Positions 35,575 through 45,020 of a stretch of 64,000 bases of DNA are shown here, piece after piece. The DNA is from Pseudoalteromonas espejiana DSM 9414. GTDB lineage: Bacteria; Pseudomonadota; Gammaproteobacteria; Enterobacterales; Alteromonadaceae. The notes beneath the pieces were generated by a model. The model did no database searches, was not told the origin of the DNA, and was given only the letters and a program-made list of their open reading frames with translations. Numbering within the stretch: the first letter of the stretch is position 1; the number at the start of each line of letters is the position of its first letter. Both the position numbers and the translations under genes were made by a program. The stretch lies in assembly GCF_002221525.1 (NCBI RefSeq), contig NZ_CP011028.1, positions 941,001 through 1,005,000 on the forward strand, written 5' to 3'.

Positions 35575-36111
35575 CTACTCAGTTAAGAACTCTTTAAATA
35601 GCATTTCAAACTTTTGTAATTTAGGGGCTATTAAAATACTGCAGTAACCTTGCTCAGGGTTTTCATTGTAGTAATTTTGATGGTAGTGCTCACCGGGGTA
35701 GTACAAAGACGCAGGGCTTAGTTCTGTTACAATTGGCTCACTAACATGGCTTTGTAGCTCGGTAATTATAGCTTGTGTTTTTTGCTGCTGCTCTTTTGAG
35801 TGATGATACACAACGCTCCGATATTGAGTGCCAATATCATTACCTTGTCGGTTTAGCTGCGTAGCATCGTGCAAGGTGAAAAACATAACAAGCAGTGTTT
35901 CAAAGCTTATTTGTGTAGAGTCAAATTCTAGTTGAACAACCTCAGCATGGCCTGTAGTGCCTGAACAAACTGATTTATACGTTGGGTTGTCGGTATTGCC
36001 CCCGGTATAACCTGAGCTAACACTCAATACACCTTTAACACGTCTAAATGCGGCATCTATACACCAAAAGCAGCCGCCACCAAATGTTGCTAGTTGTTTT
36101 GTTGAGCTCAT
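35575..36111 (-). CDS. msrA: Peptide methionine (S)-S-oxide reductase MsrA
   Basis: MsrA reduces the S-epimer of methionine sulfoxide, free or in proteins. The 178-residue sequence begins MSSTKQLATFGGGCFWCIDA, with the catalytic cysteine in GCFW near residue 14. It continues RVKGVLSVSSGYTGG, GHAEVVQLEFD and NRQGNDIGTQYRSVVYHH, all conserved in the family. A resolving cysteine could be the GYCSILIAP one near residue 155. The length is that of the compact form. It converges on btuB and follows the RND efflux genes on the same strand, with about 97 bases and a hairpin between. Confidence 0.95.
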   Translation of the reverse strand: MSSTKQLATFGGGCFWCIDAAFRRVKGVLSVSSGYTGGNTDNPTYKSVCSGTTGHAEVVQLEFDSTQISFETLLVMFFTLHDATQLNRQGNDIGTQYRSVVYHHSKEQQQKTQAIITELQSHVSEPIVTELSPASLYYPGEHYHQNYYNENPEQGYCSILIAPKLQKFEMLFKEFLTE

Positions 36112-36158
36112 AGGTATTCCTAATAAAGTATATGGAGTTTAACAGGAGCATAAATTGT

Positions 36159-36186
36159 ATGCGCCGTAACAACAAGTACGGCGCAT
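36159..36186 (-). terminator. Terminator-like hairpin after the RND efflux genes
   Basis: ATGCGCCGTA and TACGGCGCAT form a perfect ten-base stem over an eight-base loop, just downstream of the RND gene on the minus strand. The T run after it is poor, so termination may be partial, with read-through into msrA. Confidence 0.45.
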
Positions 36187-36208
36187 AGCTAAACTAAGTT
36201 CAGTTTAG

Positions 36209-39200
36209 TTAGAGCTCTTCTATTGGTTTCTCTTGCGCTTGTTTATCAAGCTTTTGTTGTAAAAACTCAGGTGATTGCGTATTACGAGCAAGGGCATAGT
36301 AGGCAGCTGGCACTACATAAAGCGTAAGCAAGGTAGATACTATAACGCCTGTAAATACGACAACACCAATAACCATACGGCTTTCAGCGCCAGGGCCCGA
36401 AGCAAGTACTAAGGGGACCGCGCTCATTACTGTAGTAAGCGAAGTCATTATAATTGGGCGCAAGCGCTGAGTTGCGGCTTGTAAAATAGCTTCACCAAAC
36501 TCAACCCCTTTATCACGTAATTGATTAGTAAATTCGACTATTAAAATACCGTTTTTAGCACTCAAACCTATGAGCATAACAATACCAATTTGGCTGTAAA
36601 TATTGAGCGTAAGGCCTGTGGCCCATAGGCCAAACATAGCGCCCATTAAGCCAAGCGGAACTGTTAACATAATCACAAATGGGTGCATAAAGCTTTCAAA
36701 TTGTGCCGCTAAAACTAAAAACGTGACCGTAAGCGCTAATATAAATACGTAGGTCATGGCTGATGCGCCTTCGTAAAATAATTGCGACTCACCTTTATAA
36801 TCTACAGCGCCGTCAATATCATTTTCCTCAGCGGCTACTGTATTTAAAAAGTTAAGGGCTTGCTCAAGTGTATACCCATCGGCAAGGTTGGCGCTTAAAG
36901 TGATTGCTCGCATGCGGTTGTAGCGGTTTAAGCGCGATGCTGTAGCTTCTTCTTTTAAGCTAATTAAGCTATCTAATGGAACTAGCTCACCGCTGCGCGA
37001 TTTAAGGTAAATATTTGATATATCAGTAGGGTTAGTAAAGTCTTGCTTAGTCCCTTTTAAAATTACATCGTATTCTTCACCGCGGTCAATAAACGTTGTT
37101 ACGCGGCGCTGGCCCAGCATGGTTTCAAGCGTTGTGCCAACATCGGAAACTGATACGCCTAAATCGGCAGCTTTGTTTTTATCTATGCTTACTAAAAATT
37201 GTGGAAAGGTTTCTTTGTAGTCGTGATCAATTCTTACTAAGCCTGGGTTTTTCTCAGCACGCTTAATGATACGATCGCGCCAATCAGCAAGCTGCTCGTA
37301 GTCGTTTCCTTGTAATACAAATTCTATAGGGCGAGAAGAGCCGCCGCCGCCAATACCACGGCGCATAATAGCAAAGGCACGTACATCGGTTACCTCGGTC
37401 ATTTTAGCGCTTATTTCGTCCATTACTTCCCAGGTAGAACGTTTTCGTTCATCCCAATCAGCCATACCCACAATTGCAACGCCGCCACTGCCGCCCCAAC
37501 CAGGCACTCGCACTAACACACGGCTTAATTCGCCGGCTTCTGAGTAAGGTAGAAGTCGTTCTTCTATTTTTGCCATATTGGCTGCGTTATTTTCATAACT
37601 TGCCCCTTCGGGGCCGCTCATCATGATAAAAAATGTACCGCGGTCTTCTTTTGGTGTTAGTTCTGAAGGCACCTGTAAAAACAACGAGTAGCTGACAAAG
37701 CCTGTCAATAATAAACTTATCATTAGGCCCCATTTACGGGTCATATTTGATGTAAGTGAGTGTCTGTAGCTTTGCTCAACTTTACTAAAAACGCGGTCCA
37801 TCCATTGGCTAAATTTGCTTTCTTTTTCTGAGGCTTTTAAAACCTTTGAGCACAATGCAGGTGACAGTGTTAACGCTGTAATACTTGAGAAAAATACAGC
37901 TGCACTTACCGCCATAGCAAACTCGGTAAATAGTGCGCCTATCCGGCCATCCATAAATACCAATGGCACAAACACAGAAATAAGCACAAGCGTTGTCGCT
38001 ATAATGGCAAAGCCTACTTCGCGGGCACCTCTAAAGGCTGCAAGTAATGGCGGCTCACCAAGTTCTATACGACGGTGAATATTTTCAAGCATAACAATGG
38101 CATCATCAACCACTAAACCAATTGCTAAAACAAGGGCCAATAAAGTTAATAAATTAATTGAATAACCCATAGCAAGTAAAAACATAAAACTGCCCACAAG
38201 TGCTACCGGTACGGTAACAGCAGGAATTAGTGTGGCGCGGATATTTCCTAAGAAAATATAAATAATAAGTACCACAAGGCCCATTGAAATGGCGAGTGTG
38301 CTGTATACTTCGTTGATAGATTCTTTAATAAAAATTGATGAGTCGTAGCTGTCTTGAATGGTGGTACCTTGGGGTAGGTTACGCTTTATTTTTTCAAGCT
38401 CATTTCGGGCGTTATCCACCACTGTTAATGTATTTGCTTTTGCTTGTTTTACAATACCTAAACCAATCATGTTGCGGCCGTTACCACGAAACAAGCTTTC
38501 GTCATCGGCAGCTTCTAAGTGTACATCGGCTACCTCGCCTAGGCGCACTAAATAACCATCTTCACCACGCTTAATAACGAGGTTTTGAAAATCGCGTTGA
38601 TCTTTGTAGCTTCGGGCTGTACGCACGGTAAAGTCGCGATCGATAGACTCAATTTCACCGGCTGGTAACTCTACGTTTTCACTGCGCAGGGTGTTTTCAA
38701 TATCACTAGAGGTAATACCGCGAGCAGCCATAGCTTGGCGATTTAACCAAATTTTCATGGCGTATTGGCGCTCTCCACCAATACGTACGTTTGATACACC
38801 ATCAACCACGGCTAACCGGTCAACAATAAAACGTTGTGCGTAATCGCTCAATTGTAACGAGTTCATGGTTTCACTGTTTAATACAAACCACACAATAGGG
38901 CTTTCGTCACTGTTGGACTTTGAGACCTCTGGTGGGCGTACTTGCTCTGGTAAGTTGTCCAGCGCACGTGCTACACGTTCTCGTACATCATTTGAAGCTG
39001 CGTCAATGTCACGGTTTATATCAAATTCAATAACGATATTAGAGCGCCCGTTTCTGCTTGAAGAATTAATACTTTTAATGCCTTCAATACCTGATATTCG
39101 GTTTTCTAAAATTTGCGTTATTTTAGTTTCGACTATTTCTGCCGAAGCCCCAGTGTAGTCGGTACTAATGCTAACAATAGGGGTTTCAATATCGGGGTAT

Positions 39201-39307
39201 TCTCTAAGCGGCAGCATTGAAAATGCAACCAAACCAAATGTAAGTAAGAGTAAGTTAATTACAATGGCAAAAACGGGGCGTTTAACGCTAGTATCTGTAA
39301 TTTTCAC
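36209..39307 (-). CDS. RND efflux pump inner-membrane subunit (HAE1-type)
   Basis: This 1032-residue proton-driven exporter has the standard RND layout of twelve helices and two large periplasmic loops. It begins MKITDTSVKRPVFAIVINLL. The proton-relay aspartates lie in LAIGLVVDDAIVMLENIHR, near residues 395-413, and GLMGAMFGLWATGLTLNIYS and IVMLIGLSAKNGILIVEF are in the second half. It belongs to the drug/hydrophobe group, closest in wording to the MexF/VexF-like or MdtBC-like branch. The adaptor gene ends 2 bases before it. No TolC-type channel gene is adjacent, so it probably uses a shared outer-membrane protein. The substrate is not predictable. Confidence 0.92.
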   Translation of the reverse strand: MKITDTSVKRPVFAIVINLLLLTFGLVAFSMLPLREYPDIETPIVSISTDYTGASAEIVETKITQILENRISGIEGIKSINSSSRNGRSNIVIEFDINRDIDAASNDVRERVARALDNLPEQVRPPEVSKSNSDESPIVWFVLNSETMNSLQLSDYAQRFIVDRLAVVDGVSNVRIGGERQYAMKIWLNRQAMAARGITSSDIENTLRSENVELPAGEIESIDRDFTVRTARSYKDQRDFQNLVIKRGEDGYLVRLGEVADVHLEAADDESLFRGNGRNMIGLGIVKQAKANTLTVVDNARNELEKIKRNLPQGTTIQDSYDSSIFIKESINEVYSTLAISMGLVVLIIYIFLGNIRATLIPAVTVPVALVGSFMFLLAMGYSINLLTLLALVLAIGLVVDDAIVMLENIHRRIELGEPPLLAAFRGAREVGFAIIATTLVLISVFVPLVFMDGRIGALFTEFAMAVSAAVFFSSITALTLSPALCSKVLKASEKESKFSQWMDRVFSKVEQSYRHSLTSNMTRKWGLMISLLLTGFVSYSLFLQVPSELTPKEDRGTFFIMMSGPEGASYENNAANMAKIEERLLPYSEAGELSRVLVRVPGWGGSGGVAIVGMADWDERKRSTWEVMDEISAKMTEVTDVRAFAIMRRGIGGGGSSRPIEFVLQGNDYEQLADWRDRIIKRAEKNPGLVRIDHDYKETFPQFLVSIDKNKAADLGVSVSDVGTTLETMLGQRRVTTFIDRGEEYDVILKGTKQDFTNPTDISNIYLKSRSGELVPLDSLISLKEEATASRLNRYNRMRAITLSANLADGYTLEQALNFLNTVAAEENDIDGAVDYKGESQLFYEGASAMTYVFILALTVTFLVLAAQFESFMHPFVIMLTVPLGLMGAMFGLWATGLTLNIYSQIGIVMLIGLSAKNGILIVEFTNQLRDKGVEFGEAILQAATQRLRPIIMTSLTTVMSAVPLVLASGPGAESRMVIGVVVFTGVIVSTLLTLYVVPAAYYALARNTQSPEFLQQKLDKQAQEKPIEEL

Positions 39308-39309
39308 CG

Positions 39310-40371
39310 TTATCCCTCAACACTTACTTTGCTGCCTGAACGAATTTTAATTATCCCTTCGGTAATTACTTGTTCGCCATCACTTAAACCTTTATCAATG
39401 GCAACCCAGCCGTTATTTCTGCTGGCCACGTGTACTTCTATTCGATTAGCAACACCATCTTGAATTTGGTAAACATAGTGTTTATCTTGAAGTGGGATAA
39501 CGGCTTTTTCTGGTACCATTAACGCCTGATTACTACTTAGCTCAAGTGCTGTGTTTAGCAGCATGCCAGGGCGTAAAAGGCCTGATTTATTTGCAAAACT
39601 TGCGGTTACTTCAACGCTTCTAGTTACAGAGTCAATACGAGAGCTAATATGAGTTACTTTGCCGGTAAAAGTTTGATCCGGATAGGCATCGTTTTGAGTA
39701 TGAACTTTCATACCCACATTAAGTTGAGATAAATATTTTTCTGGTAATTTAAAGTCAACTTTAATAATGCTTATATCATCTAAGGTAGTAATAATTGTAT
39801 CGTTATTAACATAGGCACCGACTGAAATTTCTCGTTTGCCTAGCAGGCCAGAAAAAGGGGCGGTGATAAGCATTTCGCTGAGTTTAGTTTTTGCACTTTC
39901 TAACTGCGCTTGTGTTGCATCTACGCGAGATAGCTGCTCTTCTAAAAGTGATTTTGCAGTAGATTGCGTACGAGAGAGCTCGGTAAGGCGGCTTAACTGA
40001 CGCTTTTCTTCTTTTAGGTTAATGTTTAGCTCTTTTACAGAATATTGCTCTTGCTGGTTTTGCAGCTGTACAAGTTGTTGGCCTTTACTGACTAAATCGC
40101 CATCTTCAAAGTATATATTTGTAACGTAGTCGCTTTGTGCGCTTTTGATGTAAATAGCTTGGTTAGCACGTGCACTGCCTATTGCTTCTATCATTACAGT
40201 GTTTTCTTGAGGTGATACAGTATGAGCAACTACCTGTGTTGCTACATCGTTTGAGTTAGATTGTTCACCATGGCTAGATGGTAAATATAAATACACACTT
40301 AAAATAACTAAAAGTGTAATTAAAAATGGAAAAAGTGCTTTACCTGACTGTTTTGAGTACATCGTTTTCAT
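39310..40371 (-). CDS. RND efflux periplasmic adaptor (membrane fusion protein)
   Basis: This 353-residue adaptor has an N-terminal membrane anchor (LFPFLITLLVILSVYLYL), a coiled-coil hairpin around residues 115-165 (LNINLKEEKRQLSRLTELSR and on), a lipoyl-like half (FEDGDLVSKGQQLVQLQNQQ; ITAPFSGLLGKREISVGAYV) and a C-terminal barrel (VPEKAVIPLQDKHYVYQI). It links the inner-membrane pump to an outer-membrane channel. The ATG at 40371 has its AGG too close. A second in-frame ATG at 40362 has AGG eleven bases upstream and may be used. It lies divergent from the DUF2982-like gene. Confidence 0.9.
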   Translation of the reverse strand: MKTMYSKQSGKALFPFLITLLVILSVYLYLPSSHGEQSNSNDVATQVVAHTVSPQENTVMIEAIGSARANQAIYIKSAQSDYVTNIYFEDGDLVSKGQQLVQLQNQQEQYSVKELNINLKEEKRQLSRLTELSRTQSTAKSLLEEQLSRVDATQAQLESAKTKLSEMLITAPFSGLLGKREISVGAYVNNDTIITTLDDISIIKVDFKLPEKYLSQLNVGMKVHTQNDAYPDQTFTGKVTHISSRIDSVTRSVEVTASFANKSGLLRPGMLLNTALELSSNQALMVPEKAVIPLQDKHYVYQIQDGVANRIEVHVASRNNGWVAIDKGLSDGEQVITEGIIKIRSGSKVSVEG

Positions 40372-40608
40372 ACCTGAAAATTAATTGTAAGTATTGTACG
40401 AAATAAGACCGTGAAAAGGCGGTTATGTATCTCATAAATTTGTGCGTTAGGCGTAAAAATAAATGAGACTATTTGCTTGTCCCTATTTAACCTTAAAATT
40501 ATGATTAAACAATGAAACTAAAAACACAGTGCAAGGCCTGTCTCAAAACGAGAAAGGTAATAGTATGGGGTATTGTTATGTTTATATTTTATATGGTTTT
40601 TTACCAGT

Positions 40609-41313
40609 ATGGATAAAGCTGACAAAACAATAAAATACAGAGCCCAAGGCGCCCGTAACGGTATAGAAGTACTTACTGTAGGAAGTGTAGGCTTGGTATT
40701 TATTATGCTGTTTAACTTATTGCGCCCAGGTGAAATAAGCATACTCGAAATATTTTTAGTGAGTCTGTGCATAGCAGCAATTTTTATTGGCTTTTTAAAA
40801 ACTCAAGAACCCTTTTATAGCTTACTACTGAGCGAGTCACAGCTTACTTATCATCATAAGTATGGCTTTTGGCAGCTACATATTTCTAACCTTCATCACA
40901 GTGGAATACCAAAAATAACAGATGGTTACGAATACCTTGAATTAAATGCCATAGGTCTTAAAGTAAATAACATGGATGAGTTTTTAAGTGCAATTGAGCC
41001 TAGAATTGCAGGTAAGCTACTTATTGAACAGCGTAATTTATTTATGCAAGTTGTTCAAAAACATTGCAAAAATGGCAATTGCCCATCAGAATGGTTAGTA
41101 GAAGATACACAGTACACGTCGCCAAAAGGGGTTGGCTACACAGGGCTTATAGCTATGTTTGCTAACAGGGCAAAGCACCTTCAGTTGTTAACAGGTTATG
41201 ATTTACTATTACCTGCAAGTGTATTAGACAAAGATATTTGGACGTTCAGTGCCGATTTAAATAAATGGAAACGGGCACCTGAGCGCTTTATAACATCGCA
41301 AGTTGGTCACTAA
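40609..41313 (+). CDS. DUF2982-like membrane protein
   Basis: I start this at the ATG at 40609 (MDKADKTIKYRAQGARNG), giving 234 residues. An open frame continues 12 codons upstream to a TTG, with no good ribosome site. Two hydrophobic helices lie near residues 22-40 and 45-62, then a soluble cytoplasmic-looking domain with LLSESQLTYHHKYGFWQL, a strand-rich stretch, and a C-terminal YTGLIAMFANRAKHLQLLTG segment. This arrangement matches DUF2982 proteins of Shewanella and Pseudoalteromonas as I remember them. The role is unknown. The next gene begins 19 bases after its stop, so the two are likely co-transcribed. Confidence 0.6.
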   Translation: MDKADKTIKYRAQGARNGIEVLTVGSVGLVFIMLFNLLRPGEISILEIFLVSLCIAAIFIGFLKTQEPFYSLLLSESQLTYHHKYGFWQLHISNLHHSGIPKITDGYEYLELNAIGLKVNNMDEFLSAIEPRIAGKLLIEQRNLFMQVVQKHCKNGNCPSEWLVEDTQYTSPKGVGYTGLIAMFANRAKHLQLLTGYDLLLPASVLDKDIWTFSADLNKWKRAPERFITSQVGH

Positions 41314-41332
41314 AGCGATAGTAGGAAAAATA

Positions 41333-41665
41333 ATGAGCCAAGAAAGATCTTTTATTAAAAGTGGTCGCAATACCATAATCCATAAAGATAAAAAGCTTGA
41401 TTTAGTCATCGTAAATTCAGAGCTTCATCCGCGAATAAAAGTAACCCAAAATGGTTTAGAGCCATTCAAAGAAGAGTTACCTAAAAACCGTCGTGATGCT
41501 AAAGAGCGTTACCTAGAAATGGTTTATGTAAGCAGTGCCGACGTATTTGGTGAAGAAAAGCAGCTATTGTTTATTCAAGCGCTTGATGGACGTGAATACA
41601 AAGTTGATTACAGTAAAATAGGCACAAAACTGTTTGTGCGTATTCATCAAGACACTTACATGTAA
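41333..41665 (+). CDS. Conserved small soluble protein, function unknown
   Basis: I start this at the ATG at 41333, which has AGGA at good distance. Ten further upstream codons overlap the preceding gene and look unlike a protein start. The 110-residue product is charged and has no signal or helix for the membrane. It reads MSQERSFIKSGRNTIIHKDK, then a lysine/glutamate-rich beta-looking domain (DLVIVNSELHPRIKVTQNG; LLFIQALDGREYKVDYSKIG). I do not recognise the family. Its short spacing from the DUF2982-like gene suggests shared expression. Confidence 0.55.
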   Translation: MSQERSFIKSGRNTIIHKDKKLDLVIVNSELHPRIKVTQNGLEPFKEELPKNRRDAKERYLEMVYVSSADVFGEEKQLLFIQALDGREYKVDYSKIGTKLFVRIHQDTYM

Positions 41666-41732
41666 AGCTTAATGGCACCTTTATTGCTTGTAATTACGCT
41701 ATAGTAATTATTTGACATAATAGGTGCCTTGT

Positions 41733-43388
41733 ATGAAAGCGTTTGCTTTAATCCCCCTTATTTCTTGCGGCCTTTTGACTGCCTGCGGTGGTGGAGGCGG
41801 CGGCAGTGATGACTCTGCTGTTGAAACATCAGTTAATGCGGGAACAGACCTACAGGTTGTAGAAAAAACCGATTTCACAATTACCGCACAAGGCTCCCCT
41901 ACTGATGGCACATTTACTTGGCAAAGAGTAAGCGGCCCTGCGGTTGATGGCTTTCCACTTGATGGTGCAGAGCAAACAATTACAGCCCCAGATGTAAAAG
42001 CCGACAGCGAGCTTGTCCTGTCAGTGAGTTATCAAACCGATAACGGCAGCTTAGTTAGCGATAACCTCAGTATATTTATTACTTCTAGTAACCAATTACC
42101 CCTTGCTGTGGTTACTCAAACAGCCCCAGATATATTGCCTTCAGTTTATAACGATACAGTTACTTTAAGCGCCGAAGATTCAAGTGATCCTGATGAAAAT
42201 GGGCAAATTGATACATATCAATGGCAATTAGTATCAGGCCCCGATATAGATACTACCGATTTTGATAGTTCAACGGTAAGTTTTAGCCACCCATTGCTTG
42301 AGGCAAATACTAACTTAGTGTGGCAACTCACAGTAACCGATGATGAGGGCGGTGAGGCTAGTACGCAGTACACTATGACCCTTAATAAAACAGATGAGTT
42401 AGTGGTAGCACAAGCTGGCGACGATCAAAGTGTTGAGGAATTTGAACAAGTTACCCTCGACGCAAGTGACAGTGACACAGTGACTGATACGTTCTCATGT
42501 AGTTGGCAGCAATTAACAGGCAATGCTGAAACATTGGCAAATACAAGCCAATGCACTACAACATTTTTTGCCTCTGATGTTGATTTAGATACCACACTGA
42601 GTTTTGAAGTAACCGTTACCGATACTAAAGGCCGAACCGATACAGACAGTGTGTTTATTGATGTGTCGCCTAAAGCATTAGGGTTAATAAACGACAGTGG
42701 TTTAGGTGAGTGTTATAACAATACTCAGCGTATTAATTGTGAAAGCGACGATTTCCCAGAGCAAGACGCCGAACTTGGGCGCGACAGTTTTGCTAATCAG
42801 CTAGATAAAGCCGGTAAAGGTAACCTAGCGTTCGATTATACTAAACTTAACCAGTTTGCCGATGAAGTATCTGATGATAGTGATGACTTTACGTGTATTC
42901 GCGATAACGTTACGGGGCTGGTATGGGAAGTTAAAAGTGTTGCATCTGGCACTGTGCCAAATACCACACTACGTGATGGACAAAACCATTATTTTTGGGA
43001 TTACGGCACCACAACCTTTACCGATACCAGCACAGCAAATTCAACCTGCCCAGACGATACAAGCTGCGGTGTGCAAACCTATATAAACGAAGTTAACGAT
43101 TTAGATTTTTGCGGTGGTACTAATTGGCGTTTACCTACTTATACTGAACTACTTGGTTTAATCGATTATGGAAAGCAGGGCCAAGATGTATTAATTGATG
43201 AAGCCTTTTTTCCAAATATGCCAGATGCAGGCGCCATTGAAAATGTTGATTTACCTTATTGGACATCGCAAACAGCGGCGGATGGCACGAGTTTATCGCA
43301 AGCATATATTATTGATATGAGTAACGGTAATGACTTAGCTTACCCTAAAGAAAACACCGCCTATGTGCGTTTAGTCAGAAGTCGTTAG
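41733..43388 (+). CDS. Outer-membrane lipoprotein with PKD-like repeats and DUF1566 domain
   Basis: This 551-residue lipoprotein starts at the ATG at 41733 (a GTG three codons earlier is not needed). The signal is MKAFALIPLISCGLLTAC, with the LTAC lipobox, followed by GGGGGGS and an acidic linker. The +2 glycine favours the outer membrane. Three Ig-like or PKD-like modules follow (about residues 35-125, 130-225, 230-320), repeating W-Q-x-x-S/T-G-P/N and LxxxVTDxxG wording. A C-terminal DUF1566 (Lcl-type) domain has TCIRDNVTGLVWEVKS and NWRLPTYTELLGLIDYG. Such proteins are often surface or pilus-associated. The gene 9 bases downstream carries another DUF1566. Confidence 0.78.
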   Translation: MKAFALIPLISCGLLTACGGGGGGSDDSAVETSVNAGTDLQVVEKTDFTITAQGSPTDGTFTWQRVSGPAVDGFPLDGAEQTITAPDVKADSELVLSVSYQTDNGSLVSDNLSIFITSSNQLPLAVVTQTAPDILPSVYNDTVTLSAEDSSDPDENGQIDTYQWQLVSGPDIDTTDFDSSTVSFSHPLLEANTNLVWQLTVTDDEGGEASTQYTMTLNKTDELVVAQAGDDQSVEEFEQVTLDASDSDTVTDTFSCSWQQLTGNAETLANTSQCTTTFFASDVDLDTTLSFEVTVTDTKGRTDTDSVFIDVSPKALGLINDSGLGECYNNTQRINCESDDFPEQDAELGRDSFANQLDKAGKGNLAFDYTKLNQFADEVSDDSDDFTCIRDNVTGLVWEVKSVASGTVPNTTLRDGQNHYFWDYGTTTFTDTSTANSTCPDDTSCGVQTYINEVNDLDFCGGTNWRLPTYTELLGLIDYGKQGQDVLIDEAFFPNMPDAGAIENVDLPYWTSQTAADGTSLSQAYIIDMSNGNDLAYPKENTAYVRLVRSR

Positions 43389-43397
43389 GAGAACACT

Positions 43398-43916
43398 ATG
43401 AAAACAACATTACTTTTTTCAGCAGCCGTCCTCGGCATTAGCTTTCAATTAGCGGCGGAGCAAACTTGTTATGATGGCGCTGATACCACAACGCCCACAT
43501 CTCGTTTTACTATTAACGATGACGGTACTGTTTTAGATTCAACAACCGGACTTATGTGGCAAAGGTGCAGTTACGGACAGGTTTACGATAGCGATACTGA
43601 AACCTGCACAGGTTCTACTCCTTCGGTTAATTGGCAAGAAGCGCTAAGAGGCGCAACAAACGATACAACCGCAGATTATGATGATTGGCAAGTACCTAAT
43701 ATTAAAGAGCTTGCCAGTATATTAGAGCACAGTTGCACTGAGCCAAGCATTAACGAAGAAGTGTTTTTAGGGACTAAACTGCAAAACTATTGGTCAAACA
43801 CCTCTGGCGTAAGCACTATGAGCTCTGCTTGGGTTTATCAATTTGATAGTGGGCTTAATAGCTTGCACGCTAAAACAAGCGATGTCTATTTACGCTTAGT
43901 ACGCTATGAAAACTAA
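43398..43916 (+). CDS. Secreted DUF1566 domain protein
   Basis: This 172-residue protein begins with a Sec signal peptide (MKTTLLFSAAVLGISFQLAA, cleavage near AAEQ). The mature part is one DUF1566 domain: FTINDDGTVLDSTTGLMWQR, CTGSTPSVNWQEALRGATND, DDWQVPNIKELASILEHSC, YWSNTSGVSTMSSAWVYQFD and a terminal YLRLVRYEN. Five cysteines could pair. It looks like a small companion of the lipoprotein immediately upstream, whose C-terminus has the same domain and the same VRLVRS-type ending. A strong terminator follows. Confidence 0.75.
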   Translation: MKTTLLFSAAVLGISFQLAAEQTCYDGADTTTPTSRFTINDDGTVLDSTTGLMWQRCSYGQVYDSDTETCTGSTPSVNWQEALRGATNDTTADYDDWQVPNIKELASILEHSCTEPSINEEVFLGTKLQNYWSNTSGVSTMSSAWVYQFDSGLNSLHAKTSDVYLRLVRYEN

Positions 43917-43951
43917 GTATATTTAAGTTAGTAGGCACACAGCTTTAATAT

Positions 43952-43983
43952 AAAAGCGTAGCTAAAATTAGCTACGCTTTTTT
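43952..43983 (+). terminator. Terminator after the DUF1566 pair
   Basis: AAAAGCGTAGCTAA and TTAGCTACGCTTTT form a perfect long stem, followed by further Ts. Confidence 0.88.
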
Positions 43984-44091
43984 GTTTTACATAAATTTAC
44001 GTTATTTCAATAATAAAGCGCACACAACGTTGTTACTTTGTCGATTTTTTTGCCATTATAGGCCGTGATTTAATGACGAAGGAACATTGCG

Positions 44092-45009
44092 GTGTATTTA
44101 AGCTACTTTGGCTTGAGCGAAAAACCATTTTCGATCTCGCCTAATCCCCATTATTTATTTTTAAGCGAGCGCCATAAAGAGGCACTTGCACATTTAACCT
44201 ATGGCTTAGGGGAAGATGGTGGATTTGTATTACTAACCGGTGAAGTAGGAACGGGCAAAACCACGATTACGCGCAGCATATTAGAGCAACTGCCACAAAA
44301 CACGCAAGTTGCGATGATCCACAACCCTGCGCTGTCTGAACTTGAGTTGCTAGCCAGTATTTGTGATGAATTAAATATTACTTACGATACGCAGAATGCC
44401 ACACTTAAAAGCTTAACAGACATAATTAAACAACACCTAGAAGCTAATAATAAAGCGGGTGGTCACACCATTTTAATTATTGATGAAGCTCAGTTGCTTG
44501 CGCCTGATGTACTTGAGCAATTACGCTTATTAACTAACATAGAAACAGATCACAAAAAGTTACTGCAAATTGTATTAGTAGGCCAGCCAGAGTTACAAGC
44601 ACTGCTAAAGCGCACTGAGCTTAGGCAGTTAGCTCAGCGGATCACCGCTCGTTATCATTTATTACCGCTCACACAAGGTCAAACGGTGGCTTATATAAAA
44701 CACCGCTTACATATTGCAGGGTGTGATAAAGGGGTGTTTTCACTTGATGCTATGCAAACTGTTCACCAATTAACAGGCGGTATACCTAGGTTAATGAACT
44801 TAGTTTGTGAGCGCGCACTAGTCGGGGCTTTTTCTAAGCAGCAACTCATAGTCGATAGCGACATTATAAAAAAATCAGCGCAAGAATCGTTACCTATGGA
44901 CTTTGTTGCAAAGCAAAGTGATGAGTCTAAACCGACAGGTTATACTTTTTATGGTCTTGCTTTTGCTGCTTTATTTGCAGCGGGTGTTGGTCTTTCGTTT
45001 ATTATATAG
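44092..45009 (+). CDS. gspA: General secretion pathway AAA ATPase ExeA (GspA)
   Basis: This 305-residue protein starts at a GTG with AAGGA upstream. It opens YLSYFGLSEKPFSISPNPHY, the ExeA family start, then carries Walker A LLTGEVGTGKTTITRS near residues 49-64, Walker B TILIIDEAQLL near 123-133, and a sensor region QRITARYHLLPLT. A single hydrophobic segment near the C-terminus (YGLAFAALFAAGVGLSFII) anchors it in the inner membrane. It lacks the long C-terminal peptidoglycan-binding domain of Aeromonas ExeA. With GspB it helps insert the type II secretin. MshM of the MSHA pilus is a close relative, but the following gspB favours GspA. Confidence 0.85.
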   Translation: MYLSYFGLSEKPFSISPNPHYLFLSERHKEALAHLTYGLGEDGGFVLLTGEVGTGKTTITRSILEQLPQNTQVAMIHNPALSELELLASICDELNITYDTQNATLKSLTDIIKQHLEANNKAGGHTILIIDEAQLLAPDVLEQLRLLTNIETDHKKLLQIVLVGQPELQALLKRTELRQLAQRITARYHLLPLTQGQTVAYIKHRLHIAGCDKGVFSLDAMQTVHQLTGGIPRLMNLVCERALVGAFSKQQLIVDSDIIKKSAQESLPMDFVAKQSDESKPTGYTFYGLAFAALFAAGVGLSFII

Positions 45010-45020
45010 TTAGGTGAATA

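Noticed and set aside
36209..39350. Open frames antisense to the RND pump gene
   Set aside because: Shadow frames of a well-supported gene, with no family signature or ribosome site.
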